Positions 1 through 6,746 of a stretch of DNA of 64,000 nucleotides are shown here, one piece after another. Position 1 is the first letter of the stretch, and every line of letters starts with the position of its first letter. Both the position numbers and the translations under genes were made by a program. The notes beneath the pieces are model-generated. The model was given only the letters and a program-made list of their open reading frames with translations. It searched no databases and was not told where the DNA came from. Origin of the DNA: Deltaproteobacteria bacterium (GTDB lineage: Bacteria > Myxococcota > UBA727 > VGSZ01); NCBI GenBank assembly GCA_020850995.1, contig JADZDP010000051.1, forward strand, positions 35,868 to 99,867, written 5' to 3'.

Positions 1-626
1 CCCTTCTGCTCGAGCGCCTCGATGCACGGGCGCAGCACGGCGTTGGTGGGCATGTAGCGCTGGTGGAAGGGCGTCATGGCCTCGAGGTAGCCTCCCGAGG
101 CGAACAACGACCACTCGCGCGAGATGCCGCCAAACAGGTCCGACGTGAACGCGGTCTTGGTCTTGACGTCGACGGTGACCATGGCGCCCGGCGAGTGTAG
201 GAAGGGGGTGGGGATGAACTCGAGCACGCGCCCGCTCTTGAGCACCCGGCGCCAGCCGTTCTCGCTCGGATCGAAGTAGCGCGAGCGCAGGCCGAGCGAG
301 CGGATGAGCCGGATGGTCTCCGGGTGGGCGGCGATCTCGAGGTCGGGGTTGTTGACCACCTCTTCCACCACCGCCGTGTTGCCGCAGACGTCCGGGTCTT
401 GGTGGCTCGCGACCAAGAGCGTGATCTGCTCGGGGCTCACCACGTCGAGCACCTTGCGCATGATGACGTGGAAGTCGGGGATCGAGCCCGGGTCGATGAG
501 CACCACGTCCTGCTCGTCGACGAGCAGGTAGGCGTTGCAGTGCAGCAGCGTGTCGGGGTCGTGGCGCCCGACCCAATAGACGTCGCGCGCCAGCGCCACG
601 GCGCTGTTCAGATCGTGTGCCACCAC
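1..626 (-). CDS. MBL-fold diiron oxygen-binding (ODP/flavodiiron-like) protein, partial
   Basis: The minus-strand frame is open from a GTG at 626 (a second GTG is at 623) to the left edge, so the C-terminus is missing. About 208 residues are visible. The key motif is SHQDPDVCGN, the variant of the HxExD metal motif seen in flavodiiron proteins and oxygen-binding ODP sensors. It is followed by FLHSPGAM (third metal ligand His) and SDLFGG (bridging Asp). DPGS and HCNAYLL upstream are typical metallo-beta-lactamase-fold strands. In this family the domain binds a di-iron centre and senses or reduces O2 or NO. It may stand alone or be fused to signalling domains, and the missing end leaves this open. 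A G-rich stretch precedes the GTG. It is divergent from the LPMO-like pair. Confidence 0.75.
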   Translation of the reverse strand, partial: MVAHDLNSAVALARDVYWVGRHDPDTLLHCNAYLLVDEQDVVLIDPGSIPDFHVIMRKVLDVVSPEQITLLVASHQDPDVCGNTAVVEEVVNNPDLEIAAHPETIRLIRSLGLRSRYFDPSENGWRRVLKSGRVLEFIPTPFLHSPGAMVTVDVKTKTAFTSDLFGGISREWSLFASGGYLEAMTPFHQRYMPTNAVLRPCIEALEQK

Positions 627-806
627 GTTTGGCCCCCCGCGTCCTTCTGCAACGGCCACGGCGCTTTGTCGACCGGGCGTGGCGCCGCGCGACCCGTCCG
701 CTTGGTCGCCCTCGTGGGTCGCGCGCCCGGAGATCGCCCGTCCGCCGCGACGTCGCGCGGGCTGCCGCATCCAAGTCGTTCCTCGAGCAGCGCCGCTCGG
801 GGAGCA

Positions 807-842
807 CCTTGGCACACACCTTGGCACACCCCTTGGCACACG
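807..842. repeat. three tandem 12-bp direct repeats (CCTTGGCACACN)
   Basis: Three abutting copies of CCTTGGCACACA/C/G (807-818, 819-830, 831-842) lie in the divergent intergenic region, about 35 bp upstream of the first LPMO-like gene. The repeats are iterons one helical turn or so apart, suitable for a regulator binding cooperatively. TGGCAC-N5-TTGG also occurs twice. It resembles a sigma-54 -24/-12 element (TGGCAC-N5-TTGC) but has GG in place of GC at -12. A regulatory role is inferred, not shown. The rest of 627-877 holds no gene that I can support. Confidence 0.5.
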
Positions 843-877
843 CCCCGGAAACTGCTGGCCGCGCGCACAGGAGCCCG

Positions 878-1633
878 ATGACCTCGATGACACCGCGCCT
901 ACCCGCTTTCACGCTTGCTGCGCTGGCGCTCACGCTCACCTCAGGCACCGCGCTCGCGCACATCGAGCTCGACGCGCCCGCGCCCCGTTACAACGATGGC
1001 GATAACAAGTGGTGCCCCTGCGGCGGCGGCGGCGACGGCACGCGCGCCAACGCTGGCTGCGCCATCGAGGCCAGCGACCTCGACCGCGGCTCCACCAGCA
1101 CCACCTTCGCGCCCGGTGCCACCGTCACCGTGCGGTGGCGTGAGACCGTGGGGCACACCGGGCGCATGCGCATCGCCTTCGACCCCGACGGCGCCGACCA
1201 GGCCGACTTCGACGACAACATCCTCATCGACCTCGCCGATCCCGCGGGCAACACGGGCAACGCCGGCAGCGGCAACAACTGGGAGGCCGAGGTCACGCTG
1301 CCCACCACGCCGTGCACCAACTGCACGCTGCAGCTGGTGCAGGTGATGAACGGCAACGACGACGACCCGGTCGTGAGCGTGTTCGGCACCTCGACGTATT
1401 TCCAGTGCGCCAACCTCGTCATCGGCGAGGGCGGCGAGGGTGAGGGCGACCCCGGCGAGGGCGAGGGCGAGCCCGGCGAAGGCGAGGGCGACCCCGCCGA
1501 GGGCGAGGGCGACCCCGCGGGCGGCGAGGGCGAAGGTGAGGGCGACGGGTGCGCGGCCACGCCGGCCTTGGCGTTCGTGGGGCTCCCCGCGCTCGTGTTG
1601 GTACGTCGTCGCACCCGTCCGACGGGCGCATGA
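878..1633 (+). CDS. exported LPMO-like protein with MYXO-CTERM-type tail (copy 1)
   Basis: 251 residues. AGGAG at 869-873 precedes ATG 878 (a second in-frame ATG is at 887). The signal peptide ends ALA before HIELDAPAP, so processing would expose an N-terminal His (residue 28). With His93 (VGHTGR) this could form the histidine brace of a copper lytic polysaccharide monooxygenase. Cysteine pairs (WCPC, GCAIE, PCTNC, FQC) suggest disulfides. It resembles the myxobacterial SCE4755-type polysaccharide monooxygenase-like proteins. After the domain comes a Gly-Glu-rich linker (residues about 185-225). The end is a Cys, a hydrophobic stretch and RRR, a MYXO-CTERM-like sorting tag. The likely role is oxidative attack on polysaccharide, or copper binding, at the cell surface. 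The substrate is unknown. It overlaps the next gene by ATGA. Confidence 0.75.
   Translation: MTSMTPRLPAFTLAALALTLTSGTALAHIELDAPAPRYNDGDNKWCPCGGGGDGTRANAGCAIEASDLDRGSTSTTFAPGATVTVRWRETVGHTGRMRIAFDPDGADQADFDDNILIDLADPAGNTGNAGSGNNWEAEVTLPTTPCTNCTLQLVQVMNGNDDDPVVSVFGTSTYFQCANLVIGEGGEGEGDPGEGEGEPGEGEGDPAEGEGDPAGGEGEGEGDGCAATPALAFVGLPALVLVRRRTRPTGA
1429..1547 (+). repeat. GEGEGD/P low-complexity coding repeat
   Basis: Imperfect hexanucleotide-type GAGGGC/GGCGAG repeats encode the Gly-Glu-Asp-Pro linker of the first LPMO-like protein. The linker separates the catalytic-like domain from the C-terminal anchor. The second LPMO copy has lost it except for a short EGGGG. Confidence 0.8.
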
Positions 1634-2250
1634 GGCGCGCCCTCGCGCTCGCGGGGGTGTTGGCCGCCGCGCCCGCCGCCGCGCACATCGAGCTCGACGC
1701 GCCCGCGCCCCGCACCAACGACGGGCAGAACAAGTGGTGCCCCTGTGGTGGCGGCGGCGATGGCTCGCGCGACAACGCAGGCTGCGCCATCGAGGCAAGT
1801 GACGCCGAGCGCGGCCTCGTGAGCAGCACCTTCGCGCCGGGGAGCACCATCACGGTGCGCTGGCGTGAGACGGTGGGACACACCGGGCGCTTCCGCATCT
1901 CGTTTGATCCCGAGGGCGCCGACCAGAGCGACTTCGACGCCCACGTGCTCGCCGACGTCGCCGACCCGAGCGGCGGCGACGGCAACACCGGCGCGGGCGG
2001 CGCCTGGGAGCTCGAGGTCACGCTGCCAAACGAGGAGTGCGACACCTGCACGCTGCAATTGGCGCAGGTGATGAACGGCAACGACGAGGATCCGGTGCCG
2101 AGCCTGATGGGCACCTCGACGTACTACCAGTGCGCCAACCTGGTGCTCGGCGAGGGCGGCGGCGGTTGCGCGGCCTCGTCCGGTGGTGCGTTGACCGTGG
2201 CGCTGAGCGCCCTGGCCGCGGCGCGGCGTCGGCGGCGTGCCAGACGCTGA
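1630..2250 (+). CDS. exported LPMO-like protein (copy 2, tandem paralogue)
   Basis: 206 residues. ATG 1630 overlaps the TGA of the first copy, so the two are translationally coupled. The signal peptide MRRALALAGVLAAAPAAA is followed directly by HIELDAPAP, giving mature His1 (residue 19). The body is closely similar to copy 1 (NKWCPCGGGGDG, RWRETVGHTGR, TLQLAQVMNGND, YYQCANLVLGEG). The long Gly-Glu linker is absent. The tail GCAASSGG plus a hydrophobic stretch plus ARRRRRARR again looks like a MYXO-CTERM sorting signal. It is a recent-looking duplication in one operon. The pair may attack different substrates or localise differently because of the linker. Copper-dependent monooxygenase activity is inferred from the His-first arrangement only. 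Confidence 0.75.
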   Translation: MRRALALAGVLAAAPAAAHIELDAPAPRTNDGQNKWCPCGGGGDGSRDNAGCAIEASDAERGLVSSTFAPGSTITVRWRETVGHTGRFRISFDPEGADQSDFDAHVLADVADPSGGDGNTGAGGAWELEVTLPNEECDTCTLQLAQVMNGNDEDPVPSLMGTSTYYQCANLVLGEGGGGCAASSGGALTVALSALAAARRRRRARR

Positions 2251-2440
2251 GCGACGTCGCTGGCGCGACCACCATCACTGCAGCTGACCCCCGCGGTAGC
2301 TCGCCAACCCCACCCCGGCTTTGCACCCGCGCTGCGATCCACCATGTTCCGCTCATGGCGACGGCGGCGCTCTCCCTGCGGGGCGATAGGGCCTCGAGCA
2401 GCGCGGCGGCGCGCGCGCGGCGAGCGGAGGGCTGCGCGCC

Positions 2441-3706
2441 ATGAGCGCGAAGCTCGTCGTCACCCTGGCACCGAAGCTCGCGGCCGGCGACGCCATCGCC
2501 TTCGCTCGTCGCGCGCGGGCCCACGGAGCCGAGTTGTTGGAGCTGCGCACTGATCTGCATCGCGCCGGCGAGCTCGACGTGCCCGCGCTGGCGAGGTGCA
2601 TTGGGCTCGTGGTGGCCGAGCGCGGAGCGGCGGCCCCACCGGCGTGGCGACAGGGCGCCGCGTTGTTCGATCGCGAGCTCGACGCCGGTGAGGCGGCCGG
2701 CGCGTCGCTGGTGTCGCTGCACGCCGAGCGTCCGCTGTCGCCAAGCGAGGCGCTGACGCGCTGGGGCGTGGTGGCGCCCGGCCCGCTCGTCAAGCACGTG
2801 GAACCTTTGACGGCGACGTCGCGGGCCGGGATACGCGAGGCGCTGGCGCGCCTGCTCGAGACGCGCGCGCGCCTCGAGCAGCGCTTCGGCGCCGGGCGCG
2901 TGACCGTGCTGGTCACGGGCCCGCTGGCGCTGCCCCTGCGCGCCTTGCTCGCCGAGGGCAACGCCCTCGACTACGTGGCGCTCGAGCCGGCGTGGCAGGC
3001 GGCCCCTGGGCAACGGCTCCTCGACGACGCCGCACGCGCCGCGCGCGCCGCCACCACGAGCGAGCGCCTCGCCATCCTCGGCACCGGCATCGCGGGCTCG
3101 CGCTCGCCGCGCGTCCATCGCGCGCCCTTCGATCGCATCGAGCTCGCCGACGACGCTCCCGTCGAGGAGCTCATCGCCGCGCTGCACCCGCACTACCGGG
3201 GCTTCGCCATCACGAGCCCCTTCAAGCGCCGCGCGGCGCGCATCGCGAACAGCGAGCTCGAGGCCGTCAACACGCTGGTGCGCACCGCCGAGGGCTACCG
3301 CGGCGCCAACACCGACGTCGTGGGCGCGGGCGCGGTGCTGGCGGCGCTGGCGCCGCGCGGCTCGCACCAAGCCGGCGTGACGGTGTTGGGTGACGGCGGC
3401 GCCGCGGCGGCGCTGCGCGTGGCGGCCGCGTCTCGTGGCTTCGAGCTGCACGTGCTGAAGCGGCAGGGCGTGCGCGCGCCCATGGGGGGCGCCGTGGTCT
3501 GGACCTGGCCCGCGCGCGTGCCGGTGCCGGCAGCGCTAACCTTCGACCACGCGAGGGTCGCGGTCATCGCGTACGGCAGCGCGGCCCGCACCATCGCCGA
3601 CATCGTCAAGGAGCGCGGCGGCGTGCCCTGCTTGCTCGGCCCGCGCTGGTTCGTCGCGCAGGCGCGCGCGCAGCGCGAGCTGTGGGAGGAGGCGCGGCGT
3701 TCATGA
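2441..3706 (+). CDS. aroDE: bifunctional 3-dehydroquinate dehydratase / shikimate dehydrogenase
   Basis: 421 residues, two fused domains. Residues 1-200 fit a short type I dehydroquinase: ELRTD (E34, R36), SLH (H94) and VKHV (K118, the expected Schiff-base lysine). Residues 210-421 are shikimate dehydrogenase: GSRSPRVHRAPF (substrate Ser loop), AITSPFKRR (catalytic Lys), AVNTL, GANTDVVGA (catalytic Asp) and GDGGAAAALR (nucleotide loop). Together they would convert 3-dehydroquinate to shikimate, steps 3 and 4 of the chorismate pathway. The same fusion order is known from plants and some bacteria. It overlaps aroA by ATGA, so dehydratase, dehydrogenase and EPSP synthase are made together. The dehydratase half is compact, but the catalytic residues appear present. 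Confidence 0.85.
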   Translation: MSAKLVVTLAPKLAAGDAIAFARRARAHGAELLELRTDLHRAGELDVPALARCIGLVVAERGAAAPPAWRQGAALFDRELDAGEAAGASLVSLHAERPLSPSEALTRWGVVAPGPLVKHVEPLTATSRAGIREALARLLETRARLEQRFGAGRVTVLVTGPLALPLRALLAEGNALDYVALEPAWQAAPGQRLLDDAARAARAATTSERLAILGTGIAGSRSPRVHRAPFDRIELADDAPVEELIAALHPHYRGFAITSPFKRRAARIANSELEAVNTLVRTAEGYRGANTDVVGAGAVLAALAPRGSHQAGVTVLGDGGAAAALRVAAASRGFELHVLKRQGVRAPMGGAVVWTWPARVPVPAALTFDHARVAVIAYGSAARTIADIVKERGGVPCLLGPRWFVAQARAQRELWEEARRS

Positions 3707-5007
3707 GCCCGCACCAAAGCCCCCCCGTCGCGCGCGTCAGCTTCGACGCCACGGACAGCAAGCCCGCGCGCTTGGTGCCGCCGCTGTCGAAGTCTGACGC
3801 ACAGCGCGCGCTCGCGCTGGCGTATGCGCTCGGCGCGCCCTCGCTGGTGACGCTACCGCCCGATGACGAGCTCCCCGGCGACGTCGTCGCGCTGGGCGCC
3901 GGACTGCGCACCTTGCGCGACGCGCCGACGGCGGGCGCCACCATCCACTGCGGTGAGGGCGGCGCGCCCTTGCGTATCCTCGTGGGCCAAGCCGCGGTCA
4001 CGCCGGGCGCGCACCTGCGCCTGTGGGGCAGCGCGCGCCTCGCCGAGCGCCCGCACGGGCCGCTCCTCGACGCGCTGCGGGCTACCCTGGGGCCCGCGGG
4101 CCTGGTCCTCGCCGAGGGCGCGCCCTGGCCCCTCACGGTGCGCGGCGCGCGCCGCGCCGTCGATGCGGGTGCCGCGCGCTTCTTCATCGCGTCGAGCGCG
4201 TCGAGCCAATACGCCACCAGCGCGCTGCTCGCCGCAGCGACCCTGGTGGTGCGCGAGCGTCGGCCGTGGACCGTAGAGCTCGGCGACGCCACCGCGAGCC
4301 AGGGCTACCTCGACCTCACCCTCGCGTGGCTCGCGCGCATGGGCTTCACCGTCGACGTGCGGCCAGGGGCGCTGCGCGTCACGGGCGTGGTCCCGCGCGC
4401 GGTGCCCGTCGTCATCCCCAGCGACTGGTCGTCCATCGCCTATCTTCTGCTCGCGGCCTGGCGCACGGGCGGCACCGTCGCAAAGGTCGACCTCGACGCT
4501 GCGCACCCCGATCGCGCCGTGCTGCAAGTGCTGGCGCAGGCAGGCCTGGCGATCGAGGCGCGGCCGAGCGGCGAGGTGGCCGTGGTGGGCACGCCGAGGG
4601 CCGGCGTGCATGCGTCCGGTGACGAGTGCCCGGACCTGCTGCCCACGGTGGCGGCGCTTGCCTGCGTCTTGCCCGCGCCCTCGACGCTGAGCGCGCTGGC
4701 CGTCCTGCGCCACAAGGAGAGCGACCGCGTGCAGGGCATCGAGGAGCTGGTGCGCGCCGCCGGCGCCAAGAGCTCGCTCGTCGACGATCGGCTGATCATC
4801 GAGCCCGGCCGGGTGCCCGCGCACCTCGAGCTGCAGAGCCGCGGTGATCACCGCATGGTCATGGCCGCCGCGACCCTGGCCGTGCTGGCGCGCTCCACCC
4901 TCGCTGTCGACGACGGCGCCTGCGTCGCCAAGAGCTTCCCGGGCTTCTGGCGCGAGCTGGCGAAGCTCGGCGCCGTGGTGCCTGCGAGCGGGGAGGCCCC
5001 GGGTTGA
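3703..5007 (+). CDS. aroA: 3-phosphoshikimate 1-carboxyvinyltransferase (EPSP synthase), divergent
   Basis: 434 residues. ATG 3703 overlaps the aroDE stop, with GGAGGAGG at 3685-3692 as ribosome site. Recognisable motifs are PPLSKSDAQRAL (N-terminal SKS), SSASSQYATSALL, SDWSSIAYLLLAA, ECPDLLPTVAAL (catalytic Asp), LRHKESDRV and RGDHRMVMAAA. It transfers enolpyruvate from PEP to shikimate-3-phosphate. The usual N-A-G-T-A-M-R segment reads GEGGAPLR here. The Arg is kept but the Asn-Ala-Gly-Thr core is not, so this is a divergent EPSPS and PEP-site chemistry or inhibitor response could differ. It is followed by an overlapping TTG-initiated gene. Confidence 0.85.
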   Translation: MSPHQSPPVARVSFDATDSKPARLVPPLSKSDAQRALALAYALGAPSLVTLPPDDELPGDVVALGAGLRTLRDAPTAGATIHCGEGGAPLRILVGQAAVTPGAHLRLWGSARLAERPHGPLLDALRATLGPAGLVLAEGAPWPLTVRGARRAVDAGAARFFIASSASSQYATSALLAAATLVVRERRPWTVELGDATASQGYLDLTLAWLARMGFTVDVRPGALRVTGVVPRAVPVVIPSDWSSIAYLLLAAWRTGGTVAKVDLDAAHPDRAVLQVLAQAGLAIEARPSGEVAVVGTPRAGVHASGDECPDLLPTVAALACVLPAPSTLSALAVLRHKESDRVQGIEELVRAAGAKSSLVDDRLIIEPGRVPAHLELQSRGDHRMVMAAATLAVLARSTLAVDDGACVAKSFPGFWRELAKLGAVVPASGEAPG

Positions 5008-5639
5008 TCGTGCCACGCTCCTTCTTCGCGCGGCCCTCGCTCGAGGTGGCGCGCGCGCTCATCGGCATGCGCCTGGTCCGCGACGACGTGGTGGTGCGCA
5101 TCACCGAGGTCGAGGCCTACGGCGGTCCCGCCGACAGCGCGAGCCACGCGCGCCACGGCCGCACGACGAGGAACGCGCCCATCTGGGGCCCGCCGGGCCA
5201 CGTGTACATGTACCTGTGCTACGGCCTGCACCAGATGCTCAACCTCGTGGCGGGGGCGCGCGCCGGCGATGGGCACGCCATCCTGGTGCGCGGCGGCGAG
5301 GTGCTCGCCGGCCTCGACACCGTGCTCGCTCGCCGCCGAGCGAGCGCCGCCTCGCCCGCGCTCTTGGCGGGGCCGGGCAAGCTCGCGCAGGGCCTCGGCC
5401 TCGACCTCGCCTTCAGCCACCACGACGTGTGTGCGCCCGGCGGGCTCGAGCTGCACGAGGGCGACGGGGTGGTGAGGGTGCTCGCCGGGCCGCGCGTGGG
5501 CATCGACTTCGCCGCGCCGCGCGACCGCCGAGCCCCCTTGCGCTTCGCGCTGGCCGGATCCGGCGCGGTCACCGAGCTTGCGACCCTCGCTGCGCCCCGG
5601 CGCGCCGGTCGCGCGCGTACGCCGCGCCGACCCGCTTGA
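5004..5639 (+). CDS. mpg: 3-methyladenine (alkylpurine) DNA glycosylase, AAG/MPG family
   Basis: 211 residues. It starts at TTG 5004, overlapping the aroA stop, with GGGAGG at 4991-4996 seven bases upstream. A GTG at 5010 is an alternative. Motifs are RSFFARPSLEVARALIG, ITEVEAYGGPADSASHA (catalytic Glu and active-site loop), GPPGHVYMYLCYGLHQMLNLV (the Tyr intercalation and base-pocket region) and LLAGPGKLAQGLGL. It excises alkylated purines in base-excision repair. The length matches the family. The Arg-rich tail after about residue 190 looks unconserved. Its position in an aromatic-biosynthesis operon is probably just co-transcription. Confidence 0.9.
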   Translation: MIVPRSFFARPSLEVARALIGMRLVRDDVVVRITEVEAYGGPADSASHARHGRTTRNAPIWGPPGHVYMYLCYGLHQMLNLVAGARAGDGHAILVRGGEVLAGLDTVLARRRASAASPALLAGPGKLAQGLGLDLAFSHHDVCAPGGLELHEGDGVVRVLAGPRVGIDFAAPRDRRAPLRFALAGSGAVTELATLAAPRRAGRARTPRRPA

Positions 5640-5655
5640 CGCGAGCGCGCGATGG

Positions 5656-6120
5656 ATGACGCTGGCCGCGAACCAAGGAGCATCGCGCACGGGCGCCGTC
5701 TCGCCGCAGCACGCCAAGAACGCTCTCCACCTCCTCGAAGAACGCGCGCTGCTTCGCGTGGTGCCCATCGAGGGCAAGGGCCGCGGCGTGGTGGCCGCGC
5801 TGCCGTTCGCTCGCGGCGAGCTCCTCGAGCGCGCCCATGTCATCGTGATCCCGGAGGGGCACGCGCCGCTCCTCGACGTCACCGTGCTCGAGCACTACGT
5901 GTACGACTGGCCCGAGGGCCGCGTCGCTGTGGCGCTCGGCCACGGCAGCCTGTTCAACCACTCGTACCGCCCGAACGCGCGTTACCGCCGCGACCTCGAG
6001 GCGCAGCAACTGGTGTTCGAGGCGCTCACCGACATCGCGCCTGGCGAGGAGATCACCATCAACTACAACGGCGATCCCGCGGATCGCACACCGCTGTGGT
6101 TCGCGGTGGTCGACTCCTGA
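5656..6120 (+). CDS. SET-domain protein (putative protein-lysine methyltransferase)
   Basis: 154 residues from ATG 5656; upstream in-frame sequence overlaps mpg and is less likely to be translated. SET motifs appear in order: GRGVVAALPFARGELLE (N-terminal strand pair), LGHGSLFNHSYRPNARY (the NHS/RFINHxCxPN-like cofactor loop) and FEALTDIAPGEEITINYNG (ELxxDY-like end with the catalytic-region Tyr). SET enzymes transfer methyl from S-adenosylmethionine to lysine. Bacterial targets are mostly unknown. No post-SET cysteines are present, so it is a minimal SET protein. The substrate is not predictable from context. Confidence 0.8.
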   Translation: MTLAANQGASRTGAVSPQHAKNALHLLEERALLRVVPIEGKGRGVVAALPFARGELLERAHVIVIPEGHAPLLDVTVLEHYVYDWPEGRVAVALGHGSLFNHSYRPNARYRRDLEAQQLVFEALTDIAPGEEITINYNGDPADRTPLWFAVVDS

Positions 6121-6235
6121 GGACACGCTACCTCCCCGTCGCCGATCGCGCCTCGCGGCGACCGTCGACGAGCGCGAGCATCCTCGAGCGCGCTCGGCTC
6201 GCCCTCGCGGTAGGTGCCCCTGCTATGGTCACTCC

Positions 6236-6691
6236 ATGTTGCCGAGGCTCGAAGACGGCACCTTCGACGGTCGCGCTCCCCACCGGGTGCACGCAGACTC
6301 GGGCTTTCGCCTGTGGTTCACCGAGCCGCTCGGTATGGTGACGCAGGTAGGACAGCGCACCAACGCCGACGAGGCCGTGGCGCGCTTCATCATCGAGGCG
6401 CAGAGCGAGCTCGATCGTCGACGCGAGGGCCAGCGCCTCTGCTACTTGCACGACTGGCGGCGGCTCAGCTCGTACACCCCAGGGGCGCGCAAGCTGATGA
6501 CCGAGTGGGGGCTCGAGGTGCGCACGCGCACCGAGACGATCGTCATCGCGCTCGCGCCGCAGGCGGGGGTCATCCGCATGGGCGTGGGCGTCGCCACCAT
6601 GGCCCTGCAGATGGTGGGCTTCTCCGTGCAGGTGGTGGACGATCTCGAGCCGTTCTTGACGGCGCTCGACGTGCGACCAGCGCCACGCTGA
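6236..6691 (+). CDS. small conserved-looking protein of unknown function
   Basis: 151 residues from ATG 6236, with no signal peptide. The middle reads YLHDWRRLSSYTPGARK and is followed by alternating strand-like and helix-like segments (TIVIALAPQ, GVATMALQMVGFSVQVVDDL). By eye this layout recalls SpoIIAA/STAS-like single-domain proteins, but no defining motif was found and the name is only a guess. It stands alone between the SET gene (same strand) and a convergent unknown gene. Confidence 0.6.
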   Translation: MLPRLEDGTFDGRAPHRVHADSGFRLWFTEPLGMVTQVGQRTNADEAVARFIIEAQSELDRRREGQRLCYLHDWRRLSSYTPGARKLMTEWGLEVRTRTETIVIALAPQAGVIRMGVGVATMALQMVGFSVQVVDDLEPFLTALDVRPAPR

Positions 6692-6746
6692 GCCGAGGCC
6701 ATTACCGTCGTTGCACGCGCCGCGCGTTGCTGTTGCGACGGCGCGC

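Noticed and set aside
807..842. Iterons as a mini-CRISPR
   Set aside because: 12-bp units abut with no spacers and no cas genes are present.
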